Below, piece by piece: positions 22,134 to 32,846 of a stretch of 64,000 nucleotides of DNA. The DNA comes from Chaetomium olivaceum. Taxonomy: Eukaryota; Ascomycota; Sordariomycetes; Sordariales; Chaetomiaceae. Made by a program: the position numbers and the translations under genes. The stretch covers positions 62,001 to 126,000 of the forward strand of contig JAYWVB010000057.1 in assembly GCA_039881045.1 (NCBI GenBank). Reading direction: 5' to 3'. The notes beneath the pieces were generated by a model. That model was not told where the DNA came from. It did not search any database and worked only from the letters and a program-made list of their open reading frames with translations. Position 1 is the first letter of the stretch. Each line of letters opens with the position of its first letter.

Positions 22134-23593
22134 ATGAAGATGTCTAGCACGCTTCTCTCACCCTTGGACGCGGAAGACCTGCGGGCCCAAGGCGTACTTC
22201 ACCCTGGTCCCTATCCCGGGTCTCTACGGCTGCATCGACGCCGGGCTGGTGACGGTTCTGACACCAGCTTTGACGATATCCCCCTGGACATCTCGCTCAA
22301 CTCTCCGCTTGCCGCAAGGGCTTATCTCACAATCCCGGAGAAAATTATCTCGTGGAACACCCCTATGCTCCTTGGGCTGACCGAAACCAAGGCTACGGAG
22401 GTATGGCAGCGGTGGAATGACCGATTGCTGGATGGATCTAGTCCGGTAGCTACTGGGCATGACCATGGTATCAGTCAAGATCTTGACAAGTCTTTGGAGG
22501 ATAGGTTCCTGAAGTTCATGATCGACCTTACCGAACTCCAGCCAGATGTCCACGACGAGGAGGATGATGCCTTATGGCGCGCCTACTTCGACGCGTGCGG
22601 GGTCTCTCAAGAGGCTCAGGATAGAATCATGGACACCGATGGCATCTTAGGTCCTGATTATGCCATTGATCGACGCTCTGAGAGCTGCTGGGAGTGGGTC
22701 AAGAGTATGATGGAGCTGCGCTACAGCGACCTGCGATTCATTCGAAACGCATCTCGTGCCAGGGAAACAAAGCTCCGACAAACATCTTCCCTGTCCGGTT
22801 CGAGCACTGGAACTCAAGGGGCGGCTTCCAGCGGTGGAGTTGAGATTCCTGGCAGTCGTCAAGCAACCCCAGCTGAGGTGCCGGTCCAGGGCGGCGGTCA
22901 GAACGCTGACACGGGTACGTCATCACACCCTGCCGGTAATGGACAACTCTGACTGAGCTTCCAGCAGTGGCCAGGCGTTCTGCCAGCGCAATTGCCGCCC
23001 AAAATCCCCCGGGTTACACTGTTCTTTACAGAGGCATGGCCATGAACGATCTTGAGCTACCGACCTACTCAACGGCACTGACACAGCTCCCAATCTCGAC
23101 GGGCTTTTGAGAAAGCTGCCATCCGACTTCAGCAAGGGACAGGAGGACTTTTACTTCACCCCAAGCCATGCAGTGGCGGAGAAATATCGCCGCCTCCTCC
23201 ATCAACGTCGTCAAATGACAAGGACAGTGGTCATCTGCTTTCGCATTCCAAATGCCGCCATCGAGAGTCTTGTCGAGCCAACAATCCAACGCATCCACTG
23301 GCCGAGCCCCGAGTGGAAGCAGTTGATCTGGCATTGCCGTAGGGAGCATGCTCTCCCGCCCCCTCGTCAAATACAAGAACGCCACCCTTGTCATCGGGAC
23401 GATTGGCACGAGGACAGCGAGGTTTTACTCTAATCTCCAGACCTGGGAGCAAATCGTAGCCGGTGATCTACACATGGTCAACGACGCAGTCCCCGGGACA
23501 TACGCGGGGGTACAGTACGTGTTCTCCGGGCGTCCTGATGGTCAGGCTTTCCTGCTCTCGAATGGCTTGCGCGACACTCTCCAGATCCTCTGA
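22134..23593 (+). CDS. Uncharacterised fungal protein with ADP-ribosyltransferase-like C-terminal half
   Basis: Exon 1 runs from 22134 to about 22914 and exon 2 from about 22967. The first half is an acidic helical domain (EDRFLKFMIDLTELQ, LWRAYFDACGVSQEAQD, CWEWVKSMMELRYSD). A Ser/Gly-rich linker follows, then the second half. That half has LYRGMAM, DFYFTPSHAVAEKYRR, VVICFRIPNAAIESL, IHWPSPEWKQLIWHC and a C-terminal GVQYVFSG. The order Y-R-G, then F-Y-x-T with a helix, then a late strand resembles ART folds that bind NAD through the YRG arginine. This is inference; the key third-motif residue is not certain. Frame changes by one base near 23,098 and again near 23,360. An alternative start is the ATG at 22018. 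A decayed paralogue lies at 40.8-41.3 kb. Confidence 0.6.
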
Positions 23594-24471
23594 TTTTGCT
23601 CCTCCCCACCGGGCTCGCATCGTCCCTCTTGTCCAGGCACGCTTCGCCATCTTTGTCCCCGCTTTCTGTTTCTTTTCCTCGATTTCTGTTTTTTCTTTCT
23701 TATTTTCCTACAATTCTTCTAGTTACTTTTCTTGTTTTCTAACTTTCTTTTACACGAGCTTTTTTTTGGAGTCCGGCTTTTTTGGCTAGAGGTTGGCGGC
23801 GCCTCTCCTTAACCCTGCTCGTCGATGCACGCACTGAGACAGACGGAGGTCTGGATTGGAGGGGTGGTTGTTGGGGTAGTCGAGAGAGTGAGTTGGGTGG
23901 TTATTTTGTCACTAGTAGTCCGACATCTGAGCCAGCAGTTGAGAGAAAAAAAAGTCCGGCGTTGAATGTAAACACCAATCTTGCTTCCGACAGGACATCT
24001 TTTGGGTAGCTACATGCACCTGGTTCAGCCTTTATACCCGCTCCTATGTCATCCGAACAGCCTTACAAGCTAAGCTACTACTGCGCATATTGTTCACTTT
24101 GCTATCGTCGCAGAAGGTAACGGGTAAAGCGTATATAGACACTGTCATTCCATGATGTGGCTGGGTGTTTGGAGTAGTTACTGTTATATTTACTCAAGAG
24201 CTCAGCTGCTCAGGGGTTCAGGGGCTCAGGGGTTAGGCTCCTCCTTTTCTGGCCCATTGACTGTTAGTAAGCAGAGCAGGGGAGTCGGCTCGGCTCGGCT
24301 CGGCGGAGGCAGTGCCACGAACCAAGTACGATTTGTAACCTTGGTGGCATGCCAAGTCGGGACCTAACGGTTCAAGCCAGGATAGGAACAACATTCTCAC
24401 ATTGTTTATTCCATAAAACCGCGCGAACCCCCCAAACAACATCTTCGGCTCTTCACTAAACATACATTAAG
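23594..24471. other. Intergenic region
   Basis: No gene is supported in this 880-bp stretch. It begins with a pyrimidine-rich tract (23,640-23,770) and contains four tandem TCGGC pentamers at 24,285-24,304 near the promoter of the acetyltransferase gene. Confidence 0.5.
24285..24304. repeat. (TCGGC)4 microsatellite
   Basis: Four exact pentamer copies lie about 170 bp upstream of the arylamine N-acetyltransferase start. Confidence 0.85.
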
Positions 24472-25480
24472 ATGACTACCTACACCGACGCCCAGCTCAC
24501 TCGCTATCTTTCGCACATCGGATACTCCCAGGAGGATGCGCGGCAACACGCAGCCCGGGATCCGCTCGGGTGCCTGACAGCCCTCCAACATCACCACATG
24601 GCTCGCGTGCCCTTCGAGAGCCTGTCGCTGCATTACTCGCGGCACCGACTCCTGTCGCTCGACCCCGGGACCTTTTCAGCAAGGTGGTTGACCGCGGCAG
24701 AGGCGGGTATTGCATGGAGGTTAACACCTTTTTTGCCGTTGTCCTACGGAGTCTGGGGTTTACTCTCTATAGTGTTGGGGGCCGGGTCTATGGGCCAGGT
24801 GTCGGGTACAAGGGGTGGTGAGTCTGAGTTTGGCTCCTTTCTTTTTGGGTATCGCGTTGGGTAAGCCTAAAGGGCTAGGCATCTCACTGACAGCCGCTAG
24901 GGACCACATGGTGAACATCGTGACCATCGCCGGCCAGCGCTACCTAGTCGATGTCGGCTTCGGATCGCGCGGCTCGCTGCACCCGGTACCCCTGAAGGAT
25001 GGCCACGAGTTTGCCGGTTTGGGTCAAGCGCGCGGACGGCTGGAGTATTGCCGCCTTGAGGAGCATGCTGACCCTAACCAGCGGGTGTGGGTATACTCGG
25101 TCCGGGAGGGCGAGGGCCGTCCGTGGAGGACGCTGTATCATTTCGTGGAGACGGAGTTCTTGGCTGATGATTTTGAGGTTATGAATTTGCGGACTATGAC
25201 GGCGCCGCAGAGCTTCTTTGTGCAGAGCGTTATGTGCATGTGGACGCTGTTGGATGAGCAAAAGGAGAACCCGGTCGGGGTGCTCATTTTGCACCGGGAC
25301 TATGTTAAGCGGCAGATGGGAGACGTTTCGGAGATTGTGGAACGCCTTAAGAGTGAGGAAGAGAGGGTCAAGGCATTGGAGAAGTATTTTGGAATTGTTT
25401 TGAGCCCCGAGGAGCAGGGGGCCATTCGTGGATTGGCGAGTGCGCTTACGAGTTCGCCGGGGACCTTTGGGCATGCTTAG
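24472..25480 (+). CDS. Arylamine N-acetyltransferase
   Basis: Two exons (24472-24817 and 24901-25480). The enzyme transfers acetyl (or malonyl) from CoA to arylamines through a Cys-His-Asp triad in the cytosol. All three motifs are visible: Cys in RGGYC, His in WDHMVN (the Trp codon is split by the intron), and Asp in LVDVGFGSRGS. The N-terminal helical bundle has the familiar ARVPFESLSLHY. In fungi such as Fusarium, enzymes of this family detoxify plant benzoxazolinone-derived aminophenols, so a xenobiotic role is plausible but not shown. A one-base deletion in the G-run at 24,661-24,672 breaks the frame between LSLDPG and LFSKVV. The family usually has about 280-330 residues, which fits. 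Confidence 0.9.
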
Positions 25481-25765
25481 GAAGGCCGCTATCTTAGGTA
25501 TAATCAGGTCTTTAACATGGTTGCCTAAGCGAAAGTGAAGTTCCTTATCGTGGTAATAGAAAAAGTGTCACCGCCGACAAATTCGTTACTGGAAAGCAAG
25601 ATATACATGCCATGAAACAAAAGCACCCGCTCGACCATTATCATCGCATCCATCATCCAGGATGTGGACCACAAAGTGCTGAAATCTTCTGGGCTCCCTA
25701 ACACTCCTTTCGCCCCCCTTTTCATCCCGCCCCTCTCTTGCATCTTCACCGCGCGGTTATGCCGC

Positions 25766-26270
25766 TTAGAAAAGGAAAGCAACCATCACCGCCAACAGCG
25801 AGAAGAGTAGACGCAGCGCGATTGAAAGTAAGTTTCGCTTGCGTCATTGGTCCCTGCTGGGTCCTCAACACCCGATGTCCCCGTCTCTTGGCCGTCTCCA
25901 TTCGCCTCCAGACTGTTTGTCGGGTTGCTCGTCGCCACGGTTGTTTTCGAAGGCACCCTTGCGACGTCGAACAGGTGCTCACAATCCGCCTCCGTCCGGT
26001 ACTTAAATCTTGCGAGATAAGTACCTATCTCGGATTGGGGACATTGCCGGATGCATAGGAGGAGGGGGTGCTTCCGATCCGTGTAGAAGGAAGAGCAGGT
26101 GCACGTGGTAAGGCTTCTGCAATCATCTCCTTGACGCCTCCGCACTTGTTGGGTGGCGGATTATTGGCGTAGCATGACCTGATGCAGGGAGGGCTGGTAG
26201 CTTGGCCTGTGGTGACAGCGGCGAGGAAGAAAGCCGAGGCGAGGACGCGGACGAAAGGCTGCCTCATCAT
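25766..26270 (-). CDS. CFEM-domain secreted protein, probably GPI-anchored
   Basis: Starts at the ATG at 26270, followed by a good signal peptide (MMRQPFVRVLASAFFLAAV). The Cys pattern that follows is CFEM-like: PPCIRSCY, NKCGG, GDDCRSLTTCTC, LLLCIRQC and EADCEHL. CFEM proteins bind haem or act at the fungal surface, and many are GPI-anchored. A Thr/Ser-rich region follows. A hydrophobic tail, RLLFSLLAVMVAFLF and stop, fits a GPI signal but lies in a different frame. Two one-base frame changes are therefore needed, at about 26,131-26,142 (in a GG run) and about 25,800-25,826. The annotated span ends at the hydrophobic tail's stop. Confidence 0.75.
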
Positions 26271-26859
26271 GGGCGGAATGGCAGAGGCTGCAGGCGTTTG
26301 GGGACTGTAAAGTGAGATTTGGACTCCGGCGGTTTTGGAGAACAGTGGAAGGCAGTTACTGCCTAACATCATCCTGTTAGTTATTATATCTGGTGCATAC
26401 CTCCTTGGGCGCCTAAAATAACACGACCAAGCCCGCGGCATCCTTCGTTCGGAAACGGCCGGGAAGACAACGCCACCACCCTCAGCCGCTGCTGGTTGCT
26501 GCAGAGAATCCGTCACAGACTGCAACTTCAAATATATTCCCCGGTTTCGTGGGTAAGCCAACGGCAAGAGAACGACTCATTGGTCTGATCGATCTCAGCC
26601 GCGCTGCCAATTCTGGGTTGGTAAATGATGAACACACCATATTTCAACGCAGCTAGGTTGCGTGTGATAAAAGGGGTGGGGTGTGTAGCGAGTGATGGCC
26701 CTTGCTCAAAGCATATTGCACAGTCATGGGCTTGGGCAGAGTGATTCTTCGTGGTAAGGAGCTGAATCCCACTCCTTGGAACTCTCTGCTAAAGAACTCC
26801 TATGAAACGGGCCCTTTTCTCAAGTCATACTCGCCTCGTCTCGTCGCAGACCTACCACA
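26271..26859. other. Intergenic region between divergent genes
   Basis: This is a promoter region shared by the CFEM gene (minus) and the glycoprotein gene (plus). A TATA-like aaatatatt lies at about 26,528-26,536 on the CFEM side. No gene is seen. Confidence 0.45.
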
Positions 26860-27983
26860 ATGATGACGATGCCACCGGGTGAGCCGCATTTTGTGGGATA
26901 CATCCCAGCGTCCGATCGCCAACCAGATCTAGGTATGACAAGCTTGATTTTGAAACCTTCCGAAGGAGAAGTCACTACAGCTAACCGCTGCCGTACTTCT
27001 ACTTGCATTAGAGACATTCATTAGATGCGACACCGATAGGCGCCGCACCGTATCTAACGGCCATGGCACTTGTTGTCCTCTCGATGGGGGATGCTGGATT
27101 CCAACGATGCGTCTCGCAGCTACCATGTTCTCTGGGAGCAGGGGAATAACTTGGTCATTACTTTGCCTTTGAACCCGTAAAGTCTGGTCATAGCATTACC
27201 TAACTTTTGCATCCTATATAGTGCAAGTGACAGTTCTTGCGCAACCGTCACAATCTTCTCCAGTTCAGCATCGAGCTTAGACATCAGCGACATAACAATC
27301 GACTTCATGTGCAAGCCCACCTCTACAGTATTCAAATATTCCACCTTGTATCTTGTGGATCCAGTGCCCCAGACCAGCGGGACAGCCACGGTCCCAACCG
27401 GCACTGGAGCAGCAGGTACGTGACGTCTCTACTACTATCACACGTACTTCCCCTTAGAGGCGCTATGGCTGTGCACAAGATACTAACACCTTGATGGCTG
27501 GCTGTCTTAGACAACGATGATTCAGATGACTCGAACTCGTCCAGTAACGCATGGATTGCCGGTGCAGTCATTGGGGCGGTTGTCGCTTTAGCGTTAGCTA
27601 TAGCAGGCTTTATCTGCCTCTGGAGAAGAAAAGGATGCGCCGGACAAACGCAGCAACAGCATCCGCCCGCTGGGGATGTGCCGGAGAAACCAGAACTGGA
27701 AGGCAGTCAAGGAAACGCGATTGCAGGCGCCCTGGGCGCCCCATGGCAGGAAGCCGAGCTCGGTGATGGTCGGCCTCATGCCCTAGAACTCGGCTGCTTG
27801 AACAAACCAGAGGCAAATGCGGCGAGGCTGCAAGGAAGCGAAGCCCGCCAGCACGCAGAGCTTGATCCGGACGCTGTGCCAACGATGACGTTCGAGTTAG
27901 AGGCCTGTATCCGTGGGCCGCATGAGCTTGCACCGGATTCGTTTGCGAGACTGCCCGGGTCGTGGTTACAGGGTTCTCAATAA
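26860..27983 (+). CDS. Single-pass membrane glycoprotein with Cys-rich N-terminus
   Basis: Supported exons are about 27012-27176, 27222-27415 and 27511-27983. The first exon is uncertain, with a candidate ATG at 26860. The ectodomain begins with a Cys motif (GHGTCCPLDGGC), then YHVLWEQGNNLVITLP and a Ser/Thr-rich part. One membrane span follows (AWIAGAVIGAVVALALAIAGF) with a Trp-Arg-Arg-Lys stop-transfer. The cytoplasmic tail is Ala/Pro/Glu-rich and about 120 residues long. The layout is that of fungal surface sensors or receptors with a signal peptide and short tail, but I cannot name the family. A one-base deletion near 27,102 breaks the frame after CWIP. The introns are textbook (gtaaag...cctaac...tatag). 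Confidence 0.6.
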
Positions 27984-28110
27984 ACGACGACGGGATATGG
28001 ACAAATACAAGCCATGGCATCCGGAATTATGAAGAGTGGCTTGTTGGAACTGGCAAAATATTTATTTGTATCCCAAGAACCTCCCACTTCCCTACACTAT
28101 ACCTGCCTAT

Positions 28111-31100
28111 TCAAAAGGGTTGCCCATTGAGACGCGCATAGAAACCACGGGTGTTGACAATATCCCCCCCGTTCCGTGTAAACGGGTTATACAGCGAACC
28201 GTCTGGAGCAAAAGTCAAGCCACCCCGGCCGTTGGCAAACCTCGCGCCGTTGAACATGTTAATAGTGTTTCCGGCGCGATCTCTCACAATGGCGCCCGAG
28301 TTGATACCTGATTCGACACGCTGAAGTAATGTGGTGTCCGGGTTCGCCATATTAAGGACATTCCCGTTGGCGCCAAAGCGGCGGATCAGCTGGACTACCT
28401 CGAGGACGAGTTCCTCTTGCAGACTTCCCGGCGGGATTGTTGTCGCCGGGTTCATGCCCGTTCTTCTGTCCTGGCAAACGAAGCACTGTTCTCCGCCGGA
28501 TTCAACCAAGGCTGCGCGGAATCGGCCGGGGAGGGGCGGGCTCTTCCTGGGCCTGGATGCGCTCGGCGTGGCGGACGTTGATCTGGTCGATGGCTAGATT
28601 CCCGTCGATCAGACCATTGGCGTTGAAGTGGACGTGCATCCCATGAAGCGGTCTCTATCGGTTGATTGTAAAAAGGAGGCCAGGTTGTTGGTATTCGGTC
28701 CAAGGAGAAAGACGACTAGGAAGAAGGAGCATAAGTCAGTTACTGCATCACTGGGTTTGGGTTCGAGCTCTGCGCTTACCTTCCATTTCGATTTGATCGT
28801 TCTGGTACCTGAAGAAGTTGTAAAACTCCGGCCGCAGGATACCACTGCTCGCAAGATCGAAGGCATCGCCAGTAGTAGGCAAGTGGTACTGCCTCGAGCC
28901 TCCCTGTTCCCAGTTGTCGATGAACCATCGTTTGGTGGTTTTGTTGAAAGCAACGGACCCTATGTCGGCTTCGGTGACAGAATGACGCCGCTCCCGTGGG
29001 ATAAAGTCCATTACCTCGCCTCGTTTTCTGACCTGCCCGCCAACCTCAACACACAAATGGGACGAGGTTGCCTTGCTGCCGCTGATTGCATCTGCGCCCA
29101 GCTTGCCATAGCAAAGGATGTTGTTGAGATAATCGACCGAGTTTCCGTCAATCGGGTTGTAGTCCGCGAGACCATTTGCGAGCGTGTCGAAAGTAGGGAA
29201 TACGTTACCGTTGGCGACCCGTTCCTCGTCCCAGATTTGTTGGTAAGGGATAATGTAGCTACGCTCCGACTTTGACCACTCCCAGTCATAAAGCAGGGGA
29301 CCCAGCTTAATAGACATGTCGTGAGTGTCTGGGGAAAGGAGGGAGCCAAACTGTCGCTTCCGACGTGGGATAGGCCCATCGTGTATGGAGCATGTGCCAG
29401 ACGTCATGAAGCTATGTACAAACCTCTGGAAGGCCTGCATTTGCGGATCACTGCGGCTAGTAAACGAGTTCAATGGTGGATCACAGCAGAAGGAGCCGTA
29501 GCCGCTGACACAGTTTGCCCCCGCCGAGTCGACGGCTAGCTGGACCTTGCCCTGCGGACATCCTGGCGTGCATGTGTTGTGGAAGGCGTTGCGGTACCAG
29601 CCACAAGTACTAGAGATGAAGCTGCTTCCCCCGCTCGTTGGACAGCAGAGATTACGCCGGCCACTTGTGCAAGGCGAATCTCCACCATCCCCGGTGAGGG
29701 TTTGGGTGAGTGAAGTAGTGCCACTTGGGCAGCTGCCGCCGCAGTCGGTCCACGAACACTCACCGAGTGTGTTGCTTAAGGACTTGCTCTGTGAACAACA
29801 CCCTGTGAAAGTCAATTAGTTTGAGTACTGAGCATGAATATCCTGGGATAGGAACTTACAGTTGATGTGACCTCCAGCTGGGCACAGCTGGAAAGGGAAG
29901 AGGATGAACTGCGTTGTCGCCAGCAGCTGTGTTCCCGCTGGACAGCTTCCAGGAATACAGGTTTGGCCCTGGAAGTCCTGAACGCGTAGATTACAGTCTG
30001 GCACATCGTTGGACGGGCAGCAAAAGAACCGGTAGTTAAAGGGGCTGCTAGTTGGTTGCGGGCAGCCATCCAGGAGGTAGGCTGATGCCGTCGTTCCGGC
30101 TGGGCATTTTCCGCCACACGAAGTCCACGAACAGAGACCCGGGTTGTCGGGAGGAATGACGATACCGATTTGAGCTCTTCCGAGGTTGAGCCCACTGGCC
30201 CCCTTTAACGCCGCAGCCGCCGAGCCCTGCGAGTTGTCGGTCGATGCGGCCCAGACCATAGTGCCACCCAGACAGTTGTCGTTGGCATAATCAATCTTCA
30301 TCTTGAGCGTCACCTCGTCGTCGTACGAAACCCAGTTATTGCCGCCATAGGTCAACATTTGGACGGCTGCCTTGGAGTCTAGGACCGGCTTCGCCCCGGC
30401 ATCCACGAGCCGTTTAACCTCGCCGTATGACAAAGTTCCGACGGAGTTGGTACAAGGTCCGGCGGGTCCACCCGCGGTAAACTGGCATCCAGGTGTGTTG
30501 CATGAGGGTCTGCAAGAGTGTAGCTTCGCCCGTAAAAGCCAAGCCCAAGAATCACCTTGGCTGGGTTGATTCCGTTTCGCCACATGAGTTTCAGGGATTG
30601 GTCAATCTCGGTCAAGTTGGTGTGAGCGGCAACGTACGCTACATGTGTTAATGTCTCAGCAACCTTAGACGAGGAGTAACAAAGGGTTGGGGGGGTTGAA
30701 CTCACGGCCAGCCCACACGCTTGTGGCATCCCAAGTCCCGTGTATGTCGTACTCTACGGGAACAACGTCAGCCTTTGCCGAGTAAGTCAAGGAATGTAGA
30801 TATATACATACCCATCATATTGAACCAATCCACCACGGGTTCAAGTTTGACAATGTCGAAGTGTTGCAGGTACCAAAACGAGCTTGGTAATGTGATTGTG
30901 ATGCCCCAGCTTTTGCCCGCCGCTTGAAACGCATTTCTCATGTTTCGAAGAAAGATGGGGAAGTTCACATAATCTTCGGGCCGGCCACTCCTTTCTTGCG
31001 CCACGGGATACTCCCAGTCGACATCAACACCGTCAAAGCCATACTGGCTCATGAATGCGATCAGAGAGGCGAAGAACTTTTGTTGGTTTGCCGGGGACCC

Positions 31101-31937
31101 TGCAACGTCCGAGAACGTTGTAGCCGTCGGCTGGTCTGGGTCGTTCATGGACCACCCGCCTATCGAAATCCATACCTGAGCAATGTCAATAATGTATCGC
31201 TTAGCAAGGAACGTCCAGACGAACAGAAACGCAGACTCACTTTGAGATTCGGAAACAAGGCCTTGAGCGCTGTTAGACGGGGATACAGATCCACATCGCC
31301 ACTGCTCATAGGGGCGACTGAAAAGGTGACAGGGTCGATCATGGCAAAGGCAAAGTTGATGTGTGTGTATGCTTCAACCGGGATCTGCTCCGGAAGCATG
31401 GCATCGCAAGCTCGGCCAACGCCCCCCTCGTAATACCCATGGTCCGCTGGGTCGCCGACTTTCCGCCAGGGCAACTAGGACTGGGTATCTGTGTGGTTCC
31501 GCAGAATTCCTCCGTTGTACCACAGAAACCGAACTTGGAACAGCAAACCTAGATTACCCATGTTGTGAATATTTCTCCCGGTATTGCTTACCAGCAGCAC
31601 GGAGAAGGTCAGAACTTACATTCAGGGGGCACTTCTCGCTGGCAGCGTACTGGGGCCCCCAGTTTGACGGATCGCACTCGGACTTAGCATCGCACGAGTT
31701 GATGCAATTCGCGACGCTACAATAATCGGGCCCCATCCCGCAGACGCCGTTTGTCCCGCAGCAGCCGATGGCACATGGCTTATCCGCGGAGCATGTGTAG
31801 TCGGGGTCGCCCGCCTGGCCATCTGCGGCAGCTAGTAATCTTGCCGACACGACGTTGGTGAAGAGGAAGATGGCCAGTAACATAAACAACCCGAGGCTGT
31901 GCCCAGCAAACACTGGTCCGGGCCGAGAATTGGCCAT
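28111..31937 (-). CDS. Subgroup C GH18 chitinase, killer-toxin-subunit-like, with chitin-binding module
   Basis: Seven exons: 31937-31620, 31548-31241, 31175-30812, 30753-30706, 30638-29860, 29802-28780 and 28715-28111. After a signal peptide come hevein-type Cys motifs (CAIGCCGTNGVCG; then VCCSKFGFCGTTEEFC). The GH18 barrel follows, with VWISIGGWSMN and the catalytic DGVDVDWEYP, whose last Glu is the acid/base. FNMM, GFYGRSYTL and MVWAAS also fit. Two further Cys-rich blocks (CSWTSCGGKCPAGT, CSWTDCGGSCPSGT) and a long C-terminal domain complete the subgroup C layout known from Trichoderma. The enzyme hydrolyses chitin outside the cell. One-base frame changes occur near 31,435, 30,510, 28,637 and 28,513. 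The LysM gene is divergent. Confidence 0.88.
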
Positions 31938-32846
31938 GTTAAAGCGAGTGGAGATGGAAACGAGATGTTGACGATGGCTGCTAATGTTCTCAGCAATCGT
32001 TCATCCAGGCAGGTCTCGTCACTCTTATGTGGCCATGACAACAATGAGAACAACTCCTCGCTTTGCAGTTCGACAGATACTTGGAAGCCTGTATAGAAAC
32101 ATCATGCCGAAAAACGGCCTTGCATCGTTAGCGTGACATCGAATGTTGTATTTGTGATAGGCAGCAGAGTAATGGTAGAGCCTATGATAGAGCACAAGAC
32201 TATTTCGTATTTCAGTTCAGTGAGTTTGGTGGTCTTCTTATGACTTACTCAGACCCCACCCCTGAATTGAACGCCCATGGGTGCGATATGCTCTCCCGCT
32301 TGCGGAGGTTTAGCACCTCTGTGTAAGTAAGCTTACCCTCATGTAACCTCGCGTTGAGAGAAGTTAACCCACACAGACCAGTGCCTGACTAAGTACCCTT
32401 CCGAGCCATCCCCCGGTCACAGCCGCTTGCGCTCACATCCCGTCTACTAGCCTCGAGTAACGGACAATTTCAGGTCCTCTGACGGGAAACATCCGCTTTC
32501 GGGCTGACCATATCCGGAACCAGTGAATTGACATTCGATAGTTTGTGTTTCCCAAGGTTTCATCACAGAAAAGGAAATTGGAGTATGAATAAGCAGCTCC
32601 AAGCTGAAGTAGGATGGATGTAAGCAGACTAGCCGTGGGCACTGGCCCGGTGTTGCGTGAGGGCACACATGACCGATACGAAGGCCTGAGAATCTATCAG
32701 GGAGGCAAAGTATCCAGGTATAGGTACATGAAGCATGTCATTTCAAATCAGTAAAACTTGTGCCTACTCAAGTACATATCGGCGAAGCTCCCCATGAGTG
32801 ATTCTCAAAGAAACCACAGGGCGAATCCGTTGCGGCTACCGTCAAC
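31938..32846. promoter_or_regulatory. Shared intergenic promoter region of the chitinase/LysM pair
   Basis: These 909 bp lie between the divergent starts of the chitinase (31937, minus) and the LysM gene (32847, plus). The arrangement suggests co-regulation. I see no unambiguous TATA element or repeat, and no supported gene inside. Confidence 0.5.
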
